A stretch of 23,053 nucleotides of DNA from NCBI GenBank assembly GCA_945876305.1, contig CAMCOB010000011.1, positions 1 to 23,053 of the forward strand, in the 5' to 3' direction. Shown piece after piece: positions 1 through 6,833 of the stretch (the stretch's first letter is position 1; every line of letters starts with the position of its first letter). This stretch comes from Bifidobacterium breve (GTDB lineage Bacteria > Actinomycetota > Thermoleophilia > Miltoncostaeales > Miltoncostaeaceae). The notes under the pieces were generated by a model. The model made no database searches and was not told the origin of the DNA. It saw nothing but the letters and a program-made list of their open reading frames with translations. Made by a program: the position numbers and the translations under genes.

Positions 1-320
1 GCCAGACCCAGCAGCAGGAACCACACCCAGGTGCGGGTGGCAAGCAGCCTGCCAATGAAGGCGGCAGCCACGAGACCGATGACGATGGCCACTGCGGCTG
101 CGACGGCGCCCGTGGGCCGCGCGAGGCGGTCCTGGATTCCGGACGGCACCAGAGTGGCCGCCATGGCGATCCACGCAGCGAGGAGAATGATCAGGCCGGT
201 GACACGGCGCGCACCATCGGGAATGCGGAGTGGACCTCCGATGACCCGCGGCAGAAGCATCACGGCCATGCCAGCGGCACCGGCGATGGCCGCGACCTCG
301 CGCACCATTACCGCGCTCAC
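1..320 (-). CDS. Polytopic membrane protein, N-terminal part only
   Basis: The frame is open from a GTG at 320 to the window edge, giving about 106 residues of an incomplete protein. The GTG overlaps the TGA of the upstream gene as GTGA, which supports this start; an in-frame ATG lies at 306. Roughly four hydrophobic segments are visible (residues about 3-23, 41-59, 72-92 and from 97 on), separated by short Arg-containing loops. The protein is therefore an integral membrane protein. It is the last visible member of the six-gene minus-strand chain that includes a glycoside hydrolase and a methyltransferase, so a role in envelope glycan handling (for example an O-antigen-ligase or polymerase type protein) is possible. 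No family motif is visible in this fragment and the function stays open. Confidence 0.6.
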   Translation of the reverse strand, partial: MSAVMVREVAAIAGAAGMAVMLLPRVIGGPLRIPDGARRVTGLIILLAAWIAMAATLVPSGIQDRLARPTGAVAAAVAIVIGLVAAAFIGRLLATRTWVWFLLLGL

Positions 321-1066
321 GGGCGCGCTCCCGGAGACGCAGTGGCCTTCGCGGGCCGCTTCACGGGTGCGCAGGGGCGGGTGGTGCGCGCCGTGTTACC
401 CGCTGGGTCACTCACCGTGGCAATGATGGCCTGCGCACCCGATGCCACCCGGCGGGTGGTCCATGTAAACGTGCCTTGCGCCGGCAGGGTATGCGGGTCG
501 GTAGTGGCATCGGTGGCCGGGGAGGTCACCACCAGGCGCGTGGGCTCGTCCGGTCCGGTGACCACTGCCACGCATGAGTTGCCGGCGATGCGAACAGTCA
601 GACCCGGCGCTCCGGGCGCGGTGGTGTCCACCACGATGCGGCGGCTCTTGGAGAATTTCTTCTGCCCGGCATGGGCCTCGAGGTCAATTGTGTAGGTGCC
701 ATCGGGTACCACCGCGGTGCCATCGTCGCCGTTGCCGGTCCATGGCACGCTGAGCGTCTTGGTGCGCACCACAGCACCGTCGGCGAGCGTGCGCACCACA
801 GCACCCGATGAGTTCTTCACCACGATGGACACCGAACTCGGTTCGCTGAGCCGGATGGACACCCGTGCCACATCACGGGCCCCCGGCGTTCCGGGGCTGA
901 ACAGAAGGGTGGAGGTGAAGCGCGTGATGATGGGCGGCGGCGTGGTGAACGCGAACGGCAGCACGAACACGCCGAACGCCACCAGCAGCAGCGCGATGAT
1001 GCCCCCGGCAATCCAGCCGCGCCGCCCCGGGGCGGCTGCGGACCCACCCGCCGCTCGATCGGGCAT
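317..1066 (-). CDS. Membrane-anchored protein with FlgD-type Ig-like domain
   Basis: The 249-residue protein has a short basic cytoplasmic start, one strong TM segment at about residues 18-43, and an extracytoplasmic part. Residues about 78-131 carry the pattern of FlgD Ig-like domains: a VVRTL strand, then W-x-G-x-DD-G, then VPDGTYT. This fold is common as a structural module in secreted bacterial proteins and is not evidence of a flagellum. A second beta-rich stretch follows with two cysteines (in NSCVAVV and RPCAPV) that could form a disulfide. The C-terminus is Pro/Ala/Lys-rich. Its ATG overlaps the methyltransferase stop by one base (TGATG) and its own TGA overlaps the next start (GTGA), so it sits inside an operon. 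Likely role: surface structural or adaptor protein; partner unknown. Confidence 0.75.
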   Translation of the reverse strand: MPDRAAGGSAAAPGRRGWIAGGIIALLLVAFGVFVLPFAFTTPPPIITRFTSTLLFSPGTPGARDVARVSIRLSEPSSVSIVVKNSSGAVVRTLADGAVVRTKTLSVPWTGNGDDGTAVVPDGTYTIDLEAHAGQKKFSKSRRIVVDTTAPGAPGLTVRIAGNSCVAVVTGPDEPTRLVVTSPATDATTDPHTLPAQGTFTWTTRRVASGAQAIIATVSDPAGNTARTTRPCAPVKRPAKATASPGARP

Positions 1067-1845
1067 CAGGGGAGGGGCCGGAAGCCCAGCACGATGTAGA
1101 AGCCGAAGCGCCCCACAGGGGTTGCGGACAGTTTCTTCTCGCCCTTACGCACCGACGCGAACTTGTACACGCGACCGATCTGCGAGCCGATCTTTCCGCC
1201 GGGGCGAAAGAAGATGCCGCGCTTGCTTACCGGCACCATGCCCGCCGCCGCCGCGTGCGACTCGAGATCCACCCACGACTGCCAGTTGTCAATGGGGGCC
1301 AGGCTCAACTTGATGCCGGGAACGCCGTGCTCCGACATCCAGCGCCGGGCCCCGGGAAGGCTGCGGCGATTGGGCGTGGAGATAACAAGCAGACCACCCG
1401 GCGCCATCTGCGTGCGCAGCGCACGCAGGCAGGCACGCGGGTCCTCCAGGTGCTCGAGCACGTCGGTGAGTGTGACCAGGTCGTACGGCCCCTCGGGTGG
1501 CTCATATGCGCTGCCCACCACGGCGTCCAGGCGATCGGCAGCGCCCAGGTCCGTGAGGCGGGTGCGGGCGATCTCCACAGACTCAGGTGACAGGTCGATT
1601 CCCACACCCGAGTACCCACGTCGGGCGAGCTCCTCCAACAGGAATCCCCCGCCGCAGCCCACGTCGAGCACGCGGCCACCGGGGCCCGGACCGTGCTGGT
1701 CAATTGTGGCGAGCACGCATGACATGCGGCTCTGCAGGTGCCAGTTCTCCTGCTCCACCGCGCGCAGGCGCGGCGCGATGCGGTCGTAGTACGCCTGGAC
1801 ATCGTCCAGTCGCTCGTCCGTGCGCTCATCCCGGTGGTCGGTCAT
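1066..1845 (-). CDS. Class I SAM-dependent methyltransferase (UbiG/Coq3-like)
   Basis: I chose the ATG at 1845 because it overlaps the upstream TGA as ATGA; ATGs at 1854 and 1902 are also in frame but would lie inside the previous gene. The 259-residue protein has motif I VLDVGCGGG at residues 59-67 and an acidic residue after beta-2 (GIDLSPES, 82-89) for SAM ribose binding. The TDVLEHLEDP motif at 127-136 and VISTPN at 154-159 are typical of the UbiG-like and glycan-associated methyltransferase group. There is no signal peptide, so it is cytosolic. The C-terminal region (about 160-259) is basic and probably shapes the acceptor site. Its place among a secreted glycosidase and membrane proteins suggests a sugar or lipid-linked substrate, but the acceptor cannot be read from the sequence. 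Confidence 0.88.
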   Translation of the reverse strand: MTDHRDERTDERLDDVQAYYDRIAPRLRAVEQENWHLQSRMSCVLATIDQHGPGPGGRVLDVGCGGGFLLEELARRGYSGVGIDLSPESVEIARTRLTDLGAADRLDAVVGSAYEPPEGPYDLVTLTDVLEHLEDPRACLRALRTQMAPGGLLVISTPNRRSLPGARRWMSEHGVPGIKLSLAPIDNWQSWVDLESHAAAAGMVPVSKRGIFFRPGGKIGSQIGRVYKFASVRKGEKKLSATPVGRFGFYIVLGFRPLP

Positions 1846-2954
1846 CGACTCCATTCCGCCGGTCGCGACTGGCCAGTGGTCGCCTGACGGAAGGCGCCCC
1901 AAGCGGGCTTCTGCGTGAGGTCGTCACGAAGGAGACCGCCCGTCCAGTACGGATTGTCCTGAAGGTTGAACCACATGGCCACTTCCACACGGGGATACCG
2001 GTTCGCCATCGCCTGCGTCTGCGTGAGCCACGAGGCCTGCTGGAACTCGCTCACGAAGTAGCGGTGATAGCGGTTGTACGACGTGTGATACCCGTTCTCC
2101 GTCACATAGATGGGCGCACCGGGCGACAGCCTATCCACCAGCGACTGGATCTGCGGGATCGTCTTCCACGATGGCACGAAGTACGCCTGCGTGGGTGATC
2201 CGATTGGGTACAGGTGCATGCTCCACGCGTCGAGTGGCACGCGGTTTCGCACCATCTCCTTTGCGAATGTCAGCGTGCCCACCGATGAGTCGGCCGAATT
2301 ACAGGAGGATTCACCCACCGGGCCGGTGACGCCCCCGATGACGATTGCCGTGGGGCTCACAGCCTTGATCTGCGCGTACGAGGCGGCCAGCAGCGCGGAG
2401 TATGCCCGCGCCGAGTCGAGCACGTAGCGCCCACCCTGACGCCGGCACTGCGGGTACCAGTACGTGGCGATGTTGGGCTCGTTCCACACCTCGATGTGGC
2501 GCACCAGCGGAAGGGTGCCGCCCTTGCCGTCGGGCCACGTGCCGTTGTACCGGCGCGCGATCGCGGCGGCAAATGCTGCGCCGTCGGCCGTGCGCGGTGC
2601 CGCGTTGCGCTTGCCCGAGGACGACCCCCACGTGGGTGTCCACGCGAAGTCCACGATGGGCGTGATGTCGCGCGCACGCAGGCCTGTGATGATGGCGTCG
2701 TAGCGGGCCCAGTCGTAGGCTGGGTCTCCGGGGTCGGATGCATCAGCCGGGCGCGTGGGGGCAACGAATCCCCACAGGATGTCCACTCGGGTGATGCTGG
2801 TGCCGGTGCTCTGCAGCAGGTCGAGTCGCTGCTCGAGCGCGGCGCCCGACATGTTGGGCAGTTGGTCGTCCTGAATTGCCATCTGGGCGCCTATCGCCGG
2901 GGTCACCGCGATGGCGGCGGCGGCAATGGCGAGTGCCATACGCAACCACCTCAT
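1842..2954 (-). CDS. Secreted clan-A (TIM barrel) glycoside hydrolase
   Basis: The 370-residue protein begins with a basic tip and an Ala-rich hydrophobic core (residues about 5-23), consistent with a Sec signal peptide. The rest reads as a (beta/alpha)8 glycosidase of clan GH-A. WNEPN at 157-161 gives the acid/base Glu159, and YVTENGY at 283-289 gives the nucleophile Glu286. WxHLYP at 245-250 and the late MWFNLQDNPYW stretch (327-337) fit the expected barrel strands. This combination resembles GH39, GH5 and uncharacterised cellulase-like proteins of actinobacteria; I cannot assign one family. Both catalytic Glu are present, so it should be an active retaining beta-glycosidase acting outside the membrane. 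Start and stop both overlap neighbours as ATGA. Confidence 0.85.
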   Translation of the reverse strand: MRWLRMALAIAAAAIAVTPAIGAQMAIQDDQLPNMSGAALEQRLDLLQSTGTSITRVDILWGFVAPTRPADASDPGDPAYDWARYDAIITGLRARDITPIVDFAWTPTWGSSSGKRNAAPRTADGAAFAAAIARRYNGTWPDGKGGTLPLVRHIEVWNEPNIATYWYPQCRRQGGRYVLDSARAYSALLAASYAQIKAVSPTAIVIGGVTGPVGESSCNSADSSVGTLTFAKEMVRNRVPLDAWSMHLYPIGSPTQAYFVPSWKTIPQIQSLVDRLSPGAPIYVTENGYHTSYNRYHRYFVSEFQQASWLTQTQAMANRYPRVEVAMWFNLQDNPYWTGGLLRDDLTQKPAWGAFRQATTGQSRPAEWSR

Positions 2955-3997
2955 CGAACGCTCCCCAGCACGCGGCCAACAGTGCTCTTCACATTCGTCG
3001 CGCGCTTCTTCACGGTGACCTTTCTGGTGATGCGCTCAAACACCACAATGCGCGTGCCGTCGGTGGCAAGTGCAGCCACGATGCCCTTGGCGGTGCCCGC
3101 GGCCCTGGCCTTGGCACCGCCCTTGCTGGAGAACACGTTGCTTCCGCTGCCGATCACAATTGCGTTGCCGCCGGCAGCCACCACGGGAGTTCCGGATCCG
3201 CTCCACACGGTGCGTGCTGTGCCCGAGGCAACGTCTGTACGCACCACCTTGGCGCGGCTGCCGCTCTTCACCACGGTCACGACAAACGCCGGGGTGGCGA
3301 ACACGCTCTTTACGATGCCGCCCTGCGCTACGCCGCGCAAGCCGCTCACACCGTCGTCACCAGGAATACCGATCGAGATCGCCGTGGCACCCCTCTCAGC
3401 CCATGCGGCCACGCCGGTGGCGATCGACGCGAGGCCCGGACCCGTGTTGCCAGGAATCGATACCGAGGTTGCGCGCAGATCGCCCTCCACGGGGCTCGCG
3501 CTGCCGAGCACCGCACCCGATGCGCTGCTTGCAATCCATCGCACGCGGGTGCCATCGAGCCCGGCCCCAGCTGGCGCCGGTGCGCCATCGCGGCCATCGC
3601 TCGACACCACAACCTCGGCGCTTTCGGAATCGCAGCACCAGATGATCGGCCCGGCATATGCGGCACCCGGCGCGATGGTGACGTAGCCCTTGTCTGTTCC
3701 CGTCGCCCGAACCCGGGCACCGTTGGAGATTCCCGCGCTGGTACGGATGACCACCGGCTTCGTCGCTTTGCCGATGGATCCGCTGAAGGCCGCACGGCCG
3801 GTGTCGGTGCGCCAATAGGTGAAGGTGGCCGTCTTGGCGGGTGCGGTATCGCTCCACACCAGTGCACCACCACCGATGTCGGCAGTGATGCTGCCCCAGC
3901 CACCCAAGACGATATTGGCTGCCTGTGCCGAGCCCGTCAGTGCGAGGCCGGCCGCTCCGGTAATGGCCAGAAGTCCAAGTGCGGTGCGTCGCTTCAT
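2951..3997 (-). CDS. Exported protein of unknown function, beta-rich
   Basis: I start this gene at the ATG at 3997, which overlaps the LLM stop as ATGA; an in-frame ATG at 4075 would add residues with no signal-peptide character. The 348-residue product begins MKRRTALGLL with a hydrophobic core and an AQA-A cleavage site at about residue 27. The RR pair makes Tat export conceivable, but the motif is not canonical. The mature part is dominated by short Val/Ile/Gly/Thr strands with Gly/Asp/Ser turns, as in beta-propeller or beta-solenoid proteins. Several passages of the type GTRIVVFE or GTRVRWIA look like propeller blades. The only two cysteines are adjacent (Cys121-Cys122) and could form a vicinal disulfide. 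The C-terminus is Lys/Arg-rich. No family recognised; probably a cell-surface or secreted protein co-expressed with the glycosidase. Confidence 0.75.
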   Translation of the reverse strand: MKRRTALGLLAITGAAGLALTGSAQAANIVLGGWGSITADIGGGALVWSDTAPAKTATFTYWRTDTGRAAFSGSIGKATKPVVIRTSAGISNGARVRATGTDKGYVTIAPGAAYAGPIIWCCDSESAEVVVSSDGRDGAPAPAGAGLDGTRVRWIASSASGAVLGSASPVEGDLRATSVSIPGNTGPGLASIATGVAAWAERGATAISIGIPGDDGVSGLRGVAQGGIVKSVFATPAFVVTVVKSGSRAKVVRTDVASGTARTVWSGSGTPVVAAGGNAIVIGSGSNVFSSKGGAKARAAGTAKGIVAALATDGTRIVVFERITRKVTVKKRATNVKSTVGRVLGSVR

Positions 3998-5127
3998 GTG
4001 GAATCCCCTGATCGGATCGTCGCAACTGCCTCGCCGAGCAGCGCTTCGCTGGCGGCAGCGCGCGATGGGTCGCACAGCGGTGTCATGTTCGTGAGCTGCA
4101 CGTGCGCTGCCCCGGCATCCGCGAGGGCACGGACACCGCTCGCGATGTCGTCGGGTGTGCCATGGATGACGGTGCCGAGCAGCACCTCATCGGGCACCGC
4201 TGCCGCCAGTGCCAGCGCCTCGTCGCGACCGATGGCCATGGGCTGCAATTCGGTGATGCCGAAGACACCCTTTCCCAGCGGGTGGTCAACGCCGGCCGCC
4301 TCGAATGCCTCCGAAGGACGGGTGAGCGCGATGAATCGGAAGAGCAGTGAGTTCAGGATGACGCCCCGGGCGTCGTCACGCGAGTCGGCCACCACCACGC
4401 GGCAGTAGGCCCCGGCGGTGACGTCACCGAGTGCACGGCCCGCGGCCGCCTGCGCGGCGCGCACCTGCGCGAGCATGGCCGAATAGCCATCCACATCGGT
4501 GGCGAGGGGCAGCCAGCCATCTGCCAGGCGCCCCACCAGTGCGAGACCCTTGGGCCGGTGCGCGCCAACCCAGATGGGCGGCGGGCGGTCACCCAGCGGG
4601 CGCACCCCCATGCAGGCGCCCTCGAGCGTGAACACCTCCCCGGCGTAGTCCACGGGCCCCGGGTTCGACATGAGCAGGCGGATCACTTCGATGCCCTCCT
4701 CAAGTCGCCTGAGCGGCCGTGCGTTGGTCATTCCGTACGGGCCGAGATTGAGTTCTTCGCCGGTGCCGATGCCCAGCATGAACCTGCCGCCGGTCAGATG
4801 GTCGAGCGTGAGGGCCGTCTGCGCCAGGCTGGCCGGGTTGCGCCGCACCAGATCCGTGACCCCGATTCCGAGCCTGATGCGCTCGGTGGAAAGGGCCGAC
4901 TGCGCGATGACCGGCACCGGGTCGAACCACACGTGCGGGCTGGGCTGCGCGGCGGCCTGAGGCACCAGCGCGGGATCCCAGATGCCCATGGGGAACCAGT
5001 GCAGCAGGTGGTCGGCCCACCACATGGCGTCGTAGCCGTCGGCCTCGCGGCGTGCGGCAGCACCCACGGCCGCCTGCGACGGCGGCCGCGCGGGGCCCAT
5101 GCACGAGATCTCAAGGGGTCGCGACAT
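3994..5127 (-). CDS. LLM-class (F420-type) oxidoreductase
   Basis: The 376-residue protein, starting at the ATG at 5127, has the bacterial luciferase-like TIM barrel pattern. Features are WWADHLL at 36-42, a RLGIGVTDLVRRNP segment at about 85-98, LDHLTGGRFMLGIGTGEELN at about 108-127, and PPPIWVGAHRPKGLALVGRLADGWLP further on. These are hallmarks of the F420-dependent branch (Mer, FGD and phthiodiolone ketoreductase relatives), which transfers hydride between reduced F420 and an organic substrate. FMN use cannot be excluded. A longer in-frame ATG exists at 5184, but the TAGCCT box seven bases upstream favours 5127. It heads the six-gene overlapping chain, an odd partner for a secreted glycosidase and a methyltransferase. 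Substrate unknown. Confidence 0.88.
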   Translation of the reverse strand: MSRPLEISCMGPARPPSQAAVGAAARREADGYDAMWWADHLLHWFPMGIWDPALVPQAAAQPSPHVWFDPVPVIAQSALSTERIRLGIGVTDLVRRNPASLAQTALTLDHLTGGRFMLGIGTGEELNLGPYGMTNARPLRRLEEGIEVIRLLMSNPGPVDYAGEVFTLEGACMGVRPLGDRPPPIWVGAHRPKGLALVGRLADGWLPLATDVDGYSAMLAQVRAAQAAAGRALGDVTAGAYCRVVVADSRDDARGVILNSLLFRFIALTRPSEAFEAAGVDHPLGKGVFGITELQPMAIGRDEALALAAAVPDEVLLGTVIHGTPDDIASGVRALADAGAAHVQLTNMTPLCDPSRAAASEALLGEAVATIRSGDST

Positions 5128-5134
5128 CGCGGCG

Positions 5135-5140
5135 AGGCTA
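5135..5140 (-). promoter_or_regulatory. Candidate -10 box for leaderless LLM operon transcript
   Basis: On the minus strand TAGCCT matches the actinobacterial TANNNT -10 consensus and ends seven bases before the ATG at 5127, so transcription could begin at or very near the start codon. No Shine-Dalgarno is visible and no convincing -35 can be seen. The 137-base gap between this operon and otsA (5128-5264) shows nothing else; no clear hairpin terminator for otsA was found. Confidence 0.4.
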
Positions 5141-5264
5141 GCGGAGGCCCCGCTGGGCACGCGACACCGGGGGTCTCGTGTCACGCGTCATGGTCATCGC
5201 CATCCAGCATCCCGACGGCGTATTGCACGGGCACAGTGGGTACTCCACATGCGGTCCGGCGTGT

Positions 5265-6749
5265 TTACGGGGCGTCGGCCCCGGGCGGCAGCACTGATTC
5301 GCCACGCGCCTCCCCGATGTCATTCAACTGCGTGGTGAGCCACTTGGCGATGTCGTTTTCCATCACCACCTGGCGGATGGCTTCGGCACGCCCGCGCCGC
5401 TCGGCGCGCGGCATGGTGAGTGCGGTGTGCAGCGCCTCGGCCTGCGCCTCGATGTCAAAGGGGTTGACGCCGATGGCGAACGCACCGATCTCCTCGTAGG
5501 CACCCACGTTTTCGCTGAGGATGAGCACCCCGTCGCGCTCGTTGACCAGCGGGGCCTCCTTGGCCACCAGGTTCATGCCGTCAAAGATCGAGTTCACCAT
5601 CATCACGTCGAAGTGCTTGTACGCGGTGACCGCCAGCGGGAGGTTGCTCTCGAACCTGAGGTCGATCGGCATCCAGTCGGTATTGCCGTGTTTGGTGTTG
5701 ATGCTGCTCACGATGTCGGTGATGCGGTTGACGTACTCCACATATTCCGGCACGTCCTGGCGCGAGGGCTGGAGCATGGCGAAGAACGTGATCTCCTCGT
5801 GAAACTCCGGGTGCCGATCCAGAAAGAGATCGAACGCGGTGAAGCCGCGCAGGATGTTCTTCGACAGATCGGTGCGGTCCACCCGTACCACCAGGCTGCG
5901 TCGCCGACGCCTGAGGAACTGGGCCTCCTCGGTTGCCACCGCCGTGCTGGCGGCAAGCTCGATGAATCTGTCGGCATCGATTGAGATGGGGTAGTGCCGC
6001 ACACGCACTCGGCGCCCGCGGTAGGTGACAGACATTTTCGCGTAATCCACCTCGAGCCCCAGCAGGTCCTCGCACGAGAGCAGGAAGTTGCGCGCATACC
6101 GCTGGGTGTGAAAGGCAACGATGTCGTTGGCCAGAAGGCCTTCGATCACCTGGTCACGGATGACGGTGGGCAGCACGCGCCAGTAGTCCGGCTGCGGCCA
6201 CGGAATGTGCACGAAGAAGTGCAGGAAGGCATTTGGGACGCGCTCGCGGACGATTCCGGGGGCGGTGTAGAGGTGGTAGTCGTGCAGCATGACCACGGCG
6301 CCCGGGTGGTCGGCGAGGGCGCCGACCACGGCGTCGGCGAACAGACGGTTGGCGGCGAGATAGCCGTCCTCCCACGCCGCGAACTCCTCCACGCGGATGT
6401 CCGGCACGTTTGAGAGGTCCCAGAGGTAGTGCTGGATGAACCACAGCATCGGGTTCGCCACCACGTTGTAGTACTGCTCGTAGACGTCGGGGTCCATCTC
6501 CACGAAACGTCCGCGGGTGTCCACTCCAAGCCCCGGGATGCGCACCTCGCCGCCGCTTTCGTGCTGTACCCGGGCGTCTCCGCTCTCGATGGCGGCCGAG
6601 ATCCACACGGCGGGCGTCACGTTGACGAGCCCTGAGAGCGCGGTCACAAGTCCACCGCCCGAGCGCACCATGGTGGTGCCACCCGCGCCGTCGTCCACAA
6701 AGCCAACCGGGCCACGATTGGATACGAGGATGAGCGGTGGTGTGTCCAT
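5265..6749 (-). CDS. otsA: GT20 alpha,alpha-trehalose-6-phosphate synthase homologue
   Basis: The enzyme is expected to join a nucleotide-activated glucose to glucose 6-phosphate in the cytosol. The 494-residue length fits the family. Visible motifs: SNRGPVGF at 10-17, the Gly-rich donor loop SGGG at 30-33, HDYHLY at 156-161, HIPWP at 181-185, the phosphate-binding Arg292 and Lys297 in VDRTDLSKN, SR at 329-330, and DGMNLVAKE at 390-398. The residue after Lys297 is Asn where the usual loop reads SKG. A GTG two codons upstream (6755) is an alternative start. No otsB phosphatase lies in the window, and the gene appears monocistronic, divergent from the plus-strand glycosylation cassette. A related GT20 activity (such as glucosylglycerol-phosphate synthase) is possible; trehalose-6-P synthase is the likeliest. 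Confidence 0.88.
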   Translation of the reverse strand: MDTPPLILVSNRGPVGFVDDGAGGTTMVRSGGGLVTALSGLVNVTPAVWISAAIESGDARVQHESGGEVRIPGLGVDTRGRFVEMDPDVYEQYYNVVANPMLWFIQHYLWDLSNVPDIRVEEFAAWEDGYLAANRLFADAVVGALADHPGAVVMLHDYHLYTAPGIVRERVPNAFLHFFVHIPWPQPDYWRVLPTVIRDQVIEGLLANDIVAFHTQRYARNFLLSCEDLLGLEVDYAKMSVTYRGRRVRVRHYPISIDADRFIELAASTAVATEEAQFLRRRRRSLVVRVDRTDLSKNILRGFTAFDLFLDRHPEFHEEITFFAMLQPSRQDVPEYVEYVNRITDIVSSINTKHGNTDWMPIDLRFESNLPLAVTAYKHFDVMMVNSIFDGMNLVAKEAPLVNERDGVLILSENVGAYEEIGAFAIGVNPFDIEAQAEALHTALTMPRAERRGRAEAIRQVVMENDIAKWLTTQLNDIGEARGESVLPPGADAP

Positions 6750-6821
6750 ACCCACATCGTGCCCGAGAGAGACCGCAACGCGCCGTGCATGGGGCAGAGG
6801 GGGTCGGAAGGATCGTGGTGC

Positions 6822-6827
6822 GATACT
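6822..6827 (+). promoter_or_regulatory. Candidate -10 box for leaderless glycosylation operon
   Basis: GATACT resembles the TATAAT/TANNNT -10 element and ends six bases before the GTG at 6834. No Shine-Dalgarno lies close to this GTG, and the nearest purine run is about 20 bases away. This supports a leaderless start at 6834 for the downstream operon. No clear -35 is visible. The shared 84-base intergenic region with divergent otsA shows no equivalent box on the minus strand. Confidence 0.35.
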
Positions 6828-6833
6828 TCCCCG

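Noticed and set aside
317..1066. A flagellar hook-capping gene.
   Set aside because: Only the Ig-like module resembles FlgD; the hook-capping N-terminal domain is absent, the protein has a TM anchor and there are no flagellar neighbours.
2876..4408. A 510-codon open frame on the plus strand.
   Set aside because: It lies antisense to three genes with clear signatures and ATGA junctions. Its translation is Ala/Arg/His-rich with no domain or hydrophobic pattern, as expected for a shadow frame in GC-rich DNA.
5128..5264. A terminator or small RNA between otsA and the LLM operon.
   Set aside because: I saw no stable GC-rich hairpin followed by a T-run on either strand and no small frame with a start signal.
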